Positions 49,718 through 57,923 of a stretch of 64,000 bases of DNA are shown in pieces (positions within the stretch are counted from its first letter, which is position 1; each line of letters opens with the position of its first letter). The notes under the pieces are model-generated. The model worked only from the letters and a program-made list of their open reading frames with translations, did no database searches and had not been told where the DNA came from. The position numbers were made by a program, and so were the translations under genes. Source of the DNA: a candidate division FCPU426 bacterium (lineage in GTDB: Bacteria; Oederibacteriota; Muellerivitia; Muellerivitales; Muellerivitaceae); assembly GCA_027452205.1 (NCBI GenBank), contig DAIDGV010000010.1, positions 101,455-165,454 on the forward strand. Reading direction: 5' to 3'.

Positions 49718-51244
49718 ATGCCGCTCCCCGGACGTTCTTTTTTTCGCATCCTCTTTCCGATCTTGTTCCTGGCGATCGCCTTGCCCGCTTGGGCTAAAGA
49801 GGGTCAGATCACCATTCTTTTCACAAGCGATCATCACGGCCAAGTCGAACCGATCCATGTCTCGAACCTCTCTAAGCCGGTTGGTGGACTGACCCGGCGA
49901 ATGGCCCTCATCCAAAAGATCCGCCAGGAGGTGGGTGAGAAGAACGTTATCCTGGTCGATACGGGCGATCTTTTCCGGGGCACGGCCTTTTCCGAAATGA
50001 CCAACGGCAAAGTAGATTGCGCCGCTTATCAATTGATGCACTATGACGCCATCGGCCTGGGTGAACAGGATTTTGATTACGGCAAAAAAACCCTTTTGGA
50101 ATACCGGAAAGAATTCATGCTGCCTTGGGTCTCGGCCAATGTGGTCAGCGCAGGCCAGCCCTTCCTGCGGCCTTATGTCCTCAAATCGGCGGGTAATATC
50201 CGGGTAGGCCTCATTGGTTTTAGCAGCCAGGATGCTTTGTCCGTTGCCCGCCGGGAGAATGTCCGGGGCTTGGTCTTCAATCCCGCGGATGCCGCGGCCA
50301 AGGGTCTTCATTCCATCTTCAAGAAAGACGCGGACATCTTCGTGGTCCTCAGCCGCATGGGGTTGGAAGGGGACAAGAAACTAGCAAGGAACAATTCCTA
50401 CTTACACGTTATTTTGGGCAGTCGGGAAAAGACAGGGTTGTTCGAGCCTATCGTCAACAAGCTCAAGGACGGCACCATTGTGGGGCCGATCATCGGCCAG
50501 GCGGGTCCCCAAGGTCTTTACTTGGGACGGTTGGACCTGACGATTGAGGGCCATCGGGACCCTAAAACCAAGAACGCGACTTATTCGATCACGGACTACA
50601 AATACCAGCTTATCCCTATTACGGGTGACCTGCCTGAGGACCCTCAAATGATCGCGCTTTTGGACAGTTACCGCTCCAAACTCAAGACCAAACCCCTGGA
50701 TGAACCCCTCGCGGAGGCTGTGAAAGCTGACGCAAACGACCAAGGGGACTCGATTTGGGGTCAAATGGCCGCAGATGAGATCCGCAAGGCTTCAGACGCC
50801 GATATCGCTTTGATCAATAGCGATTTCTTCCATTCGGATTTCAACACGGGCACCATTACCCGGGCCATCCTTTATGAGATGATTCCGACGGACAATGAGA
50901 TCGTGACCGTCGAAGTTCCTGGCGGATATCTTCGAAAGATACTGGAAGTGGCGGCGCTCAAACGGGGTCAGGGCTCCTTCTTGCAAGTTTCGGGGATCAA
51001 GGTCCAGCAGAACGGGGATAGTGTGAGTATTTTGGTGGGGGATCAGCCACTCAAGGACCGTCAAAAGTATCTACTAGCTTTGAACGATTTTTTGGCCGAT
51101 GGGGGTGATGGTTATGAGCAGTTCCGGCGATTCAAATATCGCAAACGGACCAATGTCATGATTCGGGAACTGCTGGAAAAAGCCCTTTTGAGCCGGAAGA
51201 GTTTGGCGGGCACGGACCTCGAAAAACGGTGGATTTTTCAGTAG
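49718..51244 (+). CDS. UshA/5'-nucleotidase-family exported protein with substituted metal ligands
   Basis: The 508-residue product has a signal peptide and the calcineurin-type start ITILFTSDHHGQVEP, plus LVDTGDLFRGTAF. Later key motifs have drifted: the normal G-N-H-E-F-D is GEQDFDYG (about residue 114), and the usual G-G-H-x-H is ILGSREK (about 231). Several dimetal-site His/Asn are therefore absent, while the early Asp/His ligands remain. The C-terminal nucleotidase substrate domain is present (ALINSDFFHSDFNTGTITRAILYEMIP and LADGGDGYEQF). It may be catalytically weak or bind nucleotides/sugars only. It likely resides in the periplasm. Confidence 0.8.
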   Translation: MPLPGRSFFRILFPILFLAIALPAWAKEGQITILFTSDHHGQVEPIHVSNLSKPVGGLTRRMALIQKIRQEVGEKNVILVDTGDLFRGTAFSEMTNGKVDCAAYQLMHYDAIGLGEQDFDYGKKTLLEYRKEFMLPWVSANVVSAGQPFLRPYVLKSAGNIRVGLIGFSSQDALSVARRENVRGLVFNPADAAAKGLHSIFKKDADIFVVLSRMGLEGDKKLARNNSYLHVILGSREKTGLFEPIVNKLKDGTIVGPIIGQAGPQGLYLGRLDLTIEGHRDPKTKNATYSITDYKYQLIPITGDLPEDPQMIALLDSYRSKLKTKPLDEPLAEAVKADANDQGDSIWGQMAADEIRKASDADIALINSDFFHSDFNTGTITRAILYEMIPTDNEIVTVEVPGGYLRKILEVAALKRGQGSFLQVSGIKVQQNGDSVSILVGDQPLKDRQKYLLALNDFLADGGDGYEQFRRFKYRKRTNVMIRELLEKALLSRKSLAGTDLEKRWIFQ

Positions 51245-51314
51245 AGAGTATGAGACTTTAAAGAAGTATCGCAGTGCTTTTGGCCGCCGACCGAATCCTG
51301 AATGGGAATGACCG

Positions 51315-52841
51315 ATGTCTCCAGCGAAAATAACGGCATCTAAAAAAGAGACATCTCCCAGCGCCCGGACCCAAGACCGTCAACTCAAGCCCCGTATCTT
51401 AGTGGTCGCTTCCGAAGTGAATCCCTTCGCTAAGACCGGCGGTTTAGCCGATGTAGCGGGGGCTTTGCCCCATGCTTTGCTCAAGCTTGGCTGTGAAGTG
51501 GCCGTGGTGATGCCGAAGTACAAATTGGTATCGCCTGAAAAATACAAGCTTAAGTACGAGATCAACGGACTTTCTGTACCTATGGGCATGGGTGATATGA
51601 CGGCGGATGTCCTTTCCACCCGTTTAGGCGACGCAAACGCCAAGGTCTATTTCATCCAGAATGACCGCTACTTCGACCGGGACGGTCTTTATGGCACCCC
51701 CGAGGGGGACTATCACGATAACGCGGAACGTTTCGCGTTCTTCTGCCGATCGGTCCTCGAATTGATCCGAGCGTTGGATTGGTACCCGGACGTCATCCAT
51801 CTCAACGACTGGCAGACCGGATTGATCCCGGTCTACCTCAAAACCCTTTACGCCGACCAGCACAATTTTCACAACTTGAAGACCCTCTTCACGATCCACA
51901 ATCTGGCTTACCAAGGCCTTTTCCCGAAATACATCCTGCCTATGACGGGTATCCGCTGGGAGGAGTTCCGACATGAGCGGTTGGAGTTCTATGACCAAGT
52001 GAATTTCCTGAAGGCGGGGTTGGTCTATTCGGACATGCTGACCACCGTTTCGCCGACCTATGCCGAAGAGATCCGCACTGAAGAATTCGGCCAAGGCCTA
52101 CAAGGCGTGTTGACCGCCCGCAGCGCGGACCTGCACGGAATCTTGAACGGTATCGACTATGACGAGTGGAACCCTGCGACGGACAAGGAAATACCGGCCC
52201 AATACACCGTCAAGAACCACGACCGCAAGATCGAATCCAAACGAAAATTGCTGCAAGACCTGGGGCTGGAGTTCAAGCCCAAGACCCCGGTAGTGGGGTT
52301 GGTGTCCCGCTTGACCGACCAAAAGGGGCTTGACCTGATCGCCGAGGTCATTGAACCTTTCCTCGCCATGGATGTCCAATTCGTCGTCCTGGGAACCGGG
52401 GACCAGCGATATCACACCCTCTTCGAGGAGCTGGGTAAGCGCTATCCCGATAAGTTGGCCGTCCAGTTCAAATTTGACAACCGTTTGGCCAAGCTTATTT
52501 ACGCGGGCAGTGACATGTTCCTCATGCCTTCCCGCTTTGAACCTTGTGGTTTGGGGCAGATGATCGCCATGAAATATGGCTCCATTCCCTTGGTGCGCAA
52601 GACCGGCGGCCTCTCCGATACGGTGGAGAACCTCTCGCCCGAGGGTAAGAAGGGAACGGGGTTCGTTTTCGAAAAATACGCCGCGGAAGACCTCCTGTTC
52701 GTCCTGCGCCGGGCGGTCGAGGCCTTTAACCAGCCCAAGATCTGGAAAGAATTGGTCCAAAGGGCCATGACCCAAGACTTTTCTTGGGACGTTTCAGCCC
52801 GCCAATACCTCGATCTCTACCGCTCGATCCAGCGAAAATAG
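51315..52841 (+). CDS. glgA: Glycogen synthase (ADP-glucose type, GT5)
   Basis: The 508-residue protein starts with a 30-residue polar extension, then PRILVVASEVNPFAKTGGLADVAGALP. The KTGGL loop (about residue 39) binds ADP-glucose. The C-terminal half contains SRFEPCGLGQMIAMKYGSIPLVRKTGGLSDTV, the second signature of bacterial GlgA. It elongates alpha-1,4-glucan from ADP-glucose. GGGAATGACCG precedes the ATG. The next gene encodes a GGDEF protein with a glycogen-binding module, suggesting linked regulation. No glgB, glgC or glgP is in the window. Confidence 0.96.
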   Translation: MSPAKITASKKETSPSARTQDRQLKPRILVVASEVNPFAKTGGLADVAGALPHALLKLGCEVAVVMPKYKLVSPEKYKLKYEINGLSVPMGMGDMTADVLSTRLGDANAKVYFIQNDRYFDRDGLYGTPEGDYHDNAERFAFFCRSVLELIRALDWYPDVIHLNDWQTGLIPVYLKTLYADQHNFHNLKTLFTIHNLAYQGLFPKYILPMTGIRWEEFRHERLEFYDQVNFLKAGLVYSDMLTTVSPTYAEEIRTEEFGQGLQGVLTARSADLHGILNGIDYDEWNPATDKEIPAQYTVKNHDRKIESKRKLLQDLGLEFKPKTPVVGLVSRLTDQKGLDLIAEVIEPFLAMDVQFVVLGTGDQRYHTLFEELGKRYPDKLAVQFKFDNRLAKLIYAGSDMFLMPSRFEPCGLGQMIAMKYGSIPLVRKTGGLSDTVENLSPEGKKGTGFVFEKYAAEDLLFVLRRAVEAFNQPKIWKELVQRAMTQDFSWDVSARQYLDLYRSIQRK

Positions 52842-52860
52842 GCCTAAAAAGGCCATTTTT
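52841..52860 (+). terminator. Weak terminator after glgA
   Basis: GGCCT-AAAA-AGGCC followed by ATTTTT begins at the last base of the glgA stop codon. The five-pair stem is short, so read-through into the GGDEF gene is plausible. Confidence 0.5.
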
Positions 52861-52908
52861 GCTCCCGCATCTTTAAATCCGCTTTATTCGTCCTAATAAT
52901 GGACCAAT

Positions 52909-54174
52909 ATGAAACAGACACTAACCCAACTTATTGAGCAAAAAGAGAGCCTTTTCCGGGACCAATGGAGGTCTTCGGTCGAGGTTTTGCGGGATCGGGT
53001 CGAGCTTTTTAGCTCAGATTCGCCGGTTTTTGCCAAGGTCCACCGGCTGATGCTCAGCGTGATCGCTATCGTGGAGAACAAAGAAAGCGCCGAACAAGCG
53101 GTCGATGCCCAACTGCGGCCCATTGTTTTCCGTCTCCGAGAGATCCAATCCACCCACCAGCTTTCCAGCACCGAAATGGTCGTGATGCTCTTTTTGATGC
53201 GCAATGTGCTCAAAAGCATGATCGAAGACCCGGCTTTGGAAACACCCGACCACCATGCCCACGAGGCCCTGAAACAAGCCTCCAACCTGATGAATCGCCT
53301 CGGACTGGTCTTTTTCGAGAATGCCATGCGCTTGGGTGAGGAAGACGCCGGCCAGCATGATGTTTTGGCCATTGAATATGCTTTGCTTTACGAGCGCACC
53401 CGACAGATCGCCATTACGGACCGGCTGACGGGCCTTTATAACTTTGGTTATTTCCTGGAACGCTTGAAAGAAGAGAAAATGCGCGCGGAGCGGTATCACC
53501 GCCTTTTGTCGCTCATCATCTTTGATATCGACCATTTCAAGAAATACAACGACGCGAACGGCCACCCGGCGGGTAACGAGGTGCTCAAAAAGATCGCTGA
53601 GATACTCAAAGAAGAAGCACGAGAAGTGGACATTGTCGCCCGTTATGGCGGCGAAGAGATGGTCGTTGTCCTTCCAGAAACAGGCCGCAAAAGGGCCGCC
53701 GAGCTAGCCGAACGTATCCGGGAACGAATCGCTTCCACGGTCTTTAACCACATGGAAAGCCAGCCCCTGAAGAAGGTTACGGTCTCGGCGGGTGTCGCCA
53801 CTTATCCGGTGGATGCCGCTAATGAAGAGGCCTTGGTCAAAAGGGCTGACACCAGTCTCTATGAGGCCAAGTCCGGGGGGCGTAACCGTGTTATCGCTTA
53901 TGATCCGGGCAACCGGGTGACGATCCGTTACCAAGCGCCGCGGGAAGTTTCTAAAGTGGCCTTGGTGGGAAACTTCAATAACTGGGACAAAGAAGTGGAT
54001 ATCATGCAACCTCAAGACGATGGCGTGTTCCAAACTACACTGCCCCTTGCCCCGGGAACTTATCACTACAAGTTCGTTCTCAACGACTTGGAGTGGATCG
54101 TGGATCCTGCCAACCCGCAGAAAACCGGGGATGGATGGGGCGGCGAGAACAGTGTGCTGAGGGTGATCGCTTAA
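52909..54174 (+). CDS. Diguanylate cyclase (GGDEF) fused to a glycogen-binding CBM48 domain
   Basis: The 421-residue protein has three parts. Residues 1-160 are a helical, soluble sensor/dimer region. Residues about 165-335 are a GGDEF domain with DRLTGLYNFGYFLERL, the metal-binding FDIDHFKKYND and the active-site YGGEEM. The product-inhibition I-site R-E-V-D sits five residues before the GGEEM, so it should be a regulated, active c-di-GMP synthase. Residues about 345-421 are a family-48 carbohydrate-binding module (APREVSKVALVGNFNNWD, then YHYKFVLNDLEWIVDP), the AMPK/branching-enzyme glycogen-binding fold. It lies 67 bases after glgA in the same direction. Linking glycogen level to c-di-GMP is inference. 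The domain calls are firm. Confidence 0.9.
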   Translation: MKQTLTQLIEQKESLFRDQWRSSVEVLRDRVELFSSDSPVFAKVHRLMLSVIAIVENKESAEQAVDAQLRPIVFRLREIQSTHQLSSTEMVVMLFLMRNVLKSMIEDPALETPDHHAHEALKQASNLMNRLGLVFFENAMRLGEEDAGQHDVLAIEYALLYERTRQIAITDRLTGLYNFGYFLERLKEEKMRAERYHRLLSLIIFDIDHFKKYNDANGHPAGNEVLKKIAEILKEEAREVDIVARYGGEEMVVVLPETGRKRAAELAERIRERIASTVFNHMESQPLKKVTVSAGVATYPVDAANEEALVKRADTSLYEAKSGGRNRVIAYDPGNRVTIRYQAPREVSKVALVGNFNNWDKEVDIMQPQDDGVFQTTLPLAPGTYHYKFVLNDLEWIVDPANPQKTGDGWGGENSVLRVIA

Positions 54175-54189
54175 ACCATTGGAGAACAC

Positions 54190-54224
54190 AAAAGACCTCT
54201 TGGCATCGTGCCAAGAGGTCTTTT
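54190..54224. terminator. Bidirectional terminator between the GGDEF gene and the secreted protein gene
   Basis: AAAAGACCTCTTGGCA (54190-54205) pairs perfectly with TGCCAAGAGGTCTTTT (54209-54224) around a TCG loop, with A- and T-runs on either side. Confidence 0.93.
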
Positions 54225-54240
54225 GTATTTCGAGGCGGAT

Positions 54241-54618
54241 TTATTTCGAAGGTGTGGGGGAAGGAAGGGATTGGTCCGCGCCCGGCGCGGTGCCCAGCTT
54301 GACCAAGTTCGCGTCGAGCAATTGATCGAGTTCGACGGTTTGGTTCGCGGTCAGGTCACCGGTGCCATTCTCTGTCAGGTCTTCCATTTCCTTTTTTCGA
54401 ACGTTCCCTAAAGCGACCTTGGAATCCCCTTGTTGTTGGGGGCTTAAGGTGCGCGAATCGTAACCTTTTCTCATCAGTTTGAGCTGCATCATGATCCGAT
54501 GATCGATCCCCGTCGCCAGAGGGCCCGGTTTGGGATTGTGATGCTTGTTTTGAGCCCAAGCACTTCCGATCAAGGCAAATGATAGGATCGAAAGAATGAG
54601 GATTACTGACCTTTGCAT
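54241..54618 (-). CDS. Small secreted protein with an LTxxQ-like unit
   Basis: The ATG at 54618 follows GGGAGGTTTT. The 125-residue product starts with a signal peptide MQRSVILILSILSFALIGSAWA. It is basic and polar after cleavage; the segment LTANQTVELDQLLD resembles a single LTxxQ repeat, and SPQQQGD a second, weaker one, recalling the Spy-like gene at 34033. The C-terminal tail is Pro/Ser/Thr rich. It may be a small periplasmic binding or chaperone protein. It uses the bidirectional terminator at 54190. Confidence 0.62.
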   Translation of the reverse strand: MQRSVILILSILSFALIGSAWAQNKHHNPKPGPLATGIDHRIMMQLKLMRKGYDSRTLSPQQQGDSKVALGNVRKKEMEDLTENGTGDLTANQTVELDQLLDANLVKLGTAPGADQSLPSPTPSK

Positions 54619-54907
54619 AAAACCTCCCAAAGTCTGTGTCAGTGGACAAGATAGAATAAAAAATCCTAGGGATATTTAACGCTTAGAAGCTGTTTTTGGG
54701 GAACTTTTGTATAAAAACCAATAGATGGCGATCCCCGGGGGAGGGGTCTTTTTTCTCCCAAAAGTCGTTGGGGAAAATGAAAATACCAAGATACATTGCT
54801 GTTGAAAGTGAAGACCGGCTTGCGGAAGACGCCGCATTAATGTAACTATAATCACGTTTTTGGGGTATTAGGTGGGGTGGCATCCAATCCTAGATGGGGG
54901 AAGAAGC

Positions 54908-55315
54908 ATGAAAAAGATCTCGATCTTGATGGGCATCTTGACCTTTGTGGCACTGGCGGGGTTGGCTTGGGCCCAACAGGACAATATGAATGAAAAACAT
55001 GTGGATCAAAAGACCGAATCCGAAAGTTCGACGATCAAATGCGAGGTTGTGGATGTGGCTTGTTATATCAATAAGGGCCTGCACGGAGAGGATCATCAGG
55101 CTTGCGCGGCAAAGTGCATCGGCGAGGGGGGCGAATTGGCCCTGCTTTATGACGGCAATATGTATATCCCCGTAGACTCGGACTTTCATTCGGCCCGGAA
55201 GCGTTTTGTGACCAAGGGTGGTGAGATGGTGAAAGTGGTCGGTAAACGAGTGGAAAAAGCGGGACTACGGTATATTGTGCTGGCCGATGAGGTGAACGCG
55301 CGGGGCGACAATTGA
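54908..55315 (+). CDS. Exported Cys-containing hypothetical protein
   Basis: The ATG at 54908 opens a signal peptide (MKKISILMGILTFVALAGLAWA) and has GGGGGAAGAAGC upstream. The 135-residue protein contains IKCEVVDVACYINKGLHGEDHQACAAKC, with four Cys and one His, followed by a small beta region (MVKVVGKRVEKAGLRYIVLADEV) like an OB or DUF-type domain. Similar D-V-A-C-Y-x(n)-G-x-H-x-x-C-A-x-x-C proteins occur beside redox genes in many environmental genomes, mostly unnamed. The Cys/His set could bind a metal or form disulphides. Its stop overlaps the next start (TTGA), so it is coupled to the cupredoxin gene. Confidence 0.7.
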   Translation: MKKISILMGILTFVALAGLAWAQQDNMNEKHVDQKTESESSTIKCEVVDVACYINKGLHGEDHQACAAKCIGEGGELALLYDGNMYIPVDSDFHSARKRFVTKGGEMVKVVGKRVEKAGLRYIVLADEVNARGDN

Positions 55316-56001
55316 GCCGAAAGACCGCTTTCTTATTTTTCGTTTGTTTGCTCCTTTCAGTCCCGGTTTTTGCAGGCACCCTAACGGGAAAACTCATCGT
55401 GACGGCCCCGTCCCGTCCTGCCCCAAAGGCGCTGGCGACGGTCAGCCATGAAGATCAATATGTGGAAAACCATTCGGAGGAGCCGGCCCCCGTTTCGAGA
55501 CCCATTCTTCCGGAGGAAGTAGTCATCTATTTGAAGAAGGTCCCCGGTCATTTTCGTGCCCCCAAAAAGCACGCTCGTCTGGACCAAAAGTTCCTTCAAT
55601 TCACGAACCGGTTGCTGCCCATCCTTAAGGGGACCACGGTCGATTTCACCAATGACGACCCGGTCTACCACAATGTCTTCACCAACTCGGAATTGAACAA
55701 GTTCGATCTGGGCCGCAAGGGCAAGGGTGAAACGGTTTCGATCAAGTTCAAGAAAGCTGAAGTGCCGGTAAAGGTCTATTGTGAGCTCCATCCCAAGATG
55801 AAGGCCTATATTTTGGTCTTGAGCAATCCCTTCTTCACCTCGGCCACTCCGGGACAAACCTACGAGATCAAAGGCATTCCCTCGGGCACTTACAAGGTGG
55901 TGGCCTGGCATGATTATTGGGAGCCTGTAGAGCGGACAGTGACCATCAAAAAGGGCAAGACCACCCACGCGGATATCACTCTCGACAAGGTCCAAGAGTG
56001 A
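55312..56001 (+). CDS. Exported cupredoxin-like blue-copper protein
   Basis: The TTG at 55312 overlaps the preceding stop. The 229-residue product has a signal peptide (MSRKTAFLFFVCLLLSVPVFA). A cupredoxin-like domain shows TVDFTNDDPVYHNVF and KVYCELHPKMKAYILVL. Those segments supply the His...Cys-x2-His-x2-Met set expected for a type 1 copper site. The C-terminus, YEIKGIPSGTYKVVAWHDYWEPVERTVTI, is a carboxypeptidase-regulatory-like beta sandwich. This is like the plastocyanin/methylamine-utilisation-type proteins found near cytochromes. It should be periplasmic and exchange electrons or bind copper. The downstream cyclase gene overlaps its stop (GTGA). Confidence 0.82.
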   Translation: MSRKTAFLFFVCLLLSVPVFAGTLTGKLIVTAPSRPAPKALATVSHEDQYVENHSEEPAPVSRPILPEEVVIYLKKVPGHFRAPKKHARLDQKFLQFTNRLLPILKGTTVDFTNDDPVYHNVFTNSELNKFDLGRKGKGETVSIKFKKAEVPVKVYCELHPKMKAYILVLSNPFFTSATPGQTYEIKGIPSGTYKVVAWHDYWEPVERTVTIKKGKTTHADITLDKVQE

Positions 56002-57830
56002 GCGAAACCCTCCGTCCCCGCATCCACTTACGGGACAAGCTGCTGATCTCCGTGACCCTGCTGGTCGTGGTGCTGATCGGCGCCATTCTTTATATCCTCA
56101 ATGCCCGTCTTCAGTCGGAAAGTTTGGAGACCCTGAACAACGACCTGAACCAGACCTATTCGGTCTTCGCCAGCTATGTTTCCCAGGAATCGGACAATTT
56201 GAAGGACAAGGCCATTTTGATCTCGGGTCTGCCCCGGCTGACGGCGGCTTTGGATGTGCGTCGACCCAAATTCAAGGTGATGTCGGATACGGTCAGCGAG
56301 CTATGTTTGGACCTGATCGATTCGGTCAAGGCGCCGCCCCTTTTCATCGTGACGGACCGCAAAGGAACCATCCTCTTTGATTCGCATCGCCCTCCGGAAG
56401 AGATCGTCGCCCTACGGGCCGGCCGCGCGGCGGATCCTGCCAAAATGAACGGCCAGCCGGTCCTTGCCAATGATTGGCCCAACATCAAGATGGCCATGAA
56501 GGGGCAAGCCACTCAAGGCGGTTTCCTTTACGCGGACACTTCCGATCCAACCAAACCCCGAACGGTCGCTTATCAAGCGGTGACCTATCCTATTCAACGG
56601 GGTGGGGACGTATTGGGTGTTCTCGTGCTGGGGTTGGCCCTGGACAAAAATTTGGCCGAGAACATGAAACGATTGACGGACAGTGAGATCGCCTTTTTTA
56701 TCGGGGGGAAGGTCTTCGCTTCCACTTGGCCCGAGGACAAGTATAACTTCTTGTCGGACAGCCTGGCGCCCATGCTGCCTTCGGCCCAGATGTGGAAAGA
56801 TCAGACGACCTCACCTTCGATCACCTTGACCATGAACAATGAGAATTACCTGGGCCTTTTTGCCCCATTGCGAGATACCCAAAGCCAAGTAGTTGGCAAT
56901 TACGCCATCTTGCGGTCGGTGGACAAGGCTCTGGCCGCTCAAAAGAACCTCCAGCAAGCCATCGTTGTCGTCGGGGTTGTGGGGGTCGCTATCGCGTTGG
57001 TCATGGTGCTTTTCATCTCCCGCCGTATCACCGAACCCCTGAACAGCCTGGTGACGGGCGTCCATGAACTGGCGATGGGTAACCTGAACGTCCAAGTTCC
57101 CGTGAAGACCCATGATGAACTGGCGGTCTTGGCCCAATCCTTCAACCAAATGATCCGTGGCCTGCAGGAAAAGGAACGGGTCACCAATATCTTGGGTAAG
57201 TACATATCGCCCGAAGTGGCCAAGAAAGTTTTGGCGGACAGGGATGGGGTGGCGCTCAAGGGGGAACGGCGGGAATGCGTGGTCATGTTCACCGATATCC
57301 GTGGGTTCACCGCGATGAGCGAGAATGCCGCGCCTGAGAAGATCGTCGCGGACCTGAACGAATATTTCACCTTGATGGTGGATGTGGTCATCAAATACGA
57401 AGGGACCTTGGATAAGTTCATTGGCGACGCTGTCATGGCGGTTTGGGGCGCGCCGGTGCCTTTTGAGGATAAGGAACTGCGGGCGGTGAAGGCGGGGTTG
57501 GAAATGCAGGCGGTCCTGGCCCAGTACAACAAGACCCGCATCGATAAAAAGCTGGTGCCATTGACCATGGGTGTGGGTATCAATTCCGGTGTGGTGGTCT
57601 CGGGCAACCTGGGTTCGGACAAACGCACGGACTATACGGTCATTGGCGAGGAAGTGAACCTTTCTTCCCGGCTTTGTTCCAAGGCGGGCGCGGGGCAGGT
57701 GCTTATCTCGGAAGGCACCTATCGAAAGCTCAAGGGTCTGGTCGATGTCCGGCCCTTGGAAGCCATTTCCCTCAAGGGCTTCTCCGAGCCCGTGAAGGTC
57801 TATGAAGTGACGGGTTTGACCCAGTCTTAA
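55998..57830 (+). CDS. Membrane sensor class III adenylate cyclase (Cache-like, HAMP, CYC)
   Basis: The GTG at 55998 overlaps the cupredoxin stop codon. The 610-residue protein has a first membrane helix (about 17-38), a roughly 270-residue periplasmic sensing region of the Cache/double-Cache type, a second helix (about 318-342) and a HAMP linker. The catalytic domain (about 425-600) shows VVMFTDIRGFTAMSE and KFIGDAVMAVWG, in which the two metal Asp residues are intact. The adenine-selecting Lys (in DKFIGD) and Asp (in TDYTVIG) are also kept, so cAMP rather than cGMP is predicted. Transcriptional coupling with a copper protein suggests a redox or copper input. A cNMP-binding protein is at 17436-17891. 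Confidence 0.9.
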   Translation: MSETLRPRIHLRDKLLISVTLLVVVLIGAILYILNARLQSESLETLNNDLNQTYSVFASYVSQESDNLKDKAILISGLPRLTAALDVRRPKFKVMSDTVSELCLDLIDSVKAPPLFIVTDRKGTILFDSHRPPEEIVALRAGRAADPAKMNGQPVLANDWPNIKMAMKGQATQGGFLYADTSDPTKPRTVAYQAVTYPIQRGGDVLGVLVLGLALDKNLAENMKRLTDSEIAFFIGGKVFASTWPEDKYNFLSDSLAPMLPSAQMWKDQTTSPSITLTMNNENYLGLFAPLRDTQSQVVGNYAILRSVDKALAAQKNLQQAIVVVGVVGVAIALVMVLFISRRITEPLNSLVTGVHELAMGNLNVQVPVKTHDELAVLAQSFNQMIRGLQEKERVTNILGKYISPEVAKKVLADRDGVALKGERRECVVMFTDIRGFTAMSENAAPEKIVADLNEYFTLMVDVVIKYEGTLDKFIGDAVMAVWGAPVPFEDKELRAVKAGLEMQAVLAQYNKTRIDKKLVPLTMGVGINSGVVVSGNLGSDKRTDYTVIGEEVNLSSRLCSKAGAGQVLISEGTYRKLKGLVDVRPLEAISLKGFSEPVKVYEVTGLTQS

Positions 57831-57923
57831 CGGGATTTGCCGGGTCTTTCGTCCAAAAAACACTCAACATTTTTGGGCCTATTTGTTATCCTTTGGGCCC
57901 TAATAACGCTTTCTGGAAAATCC

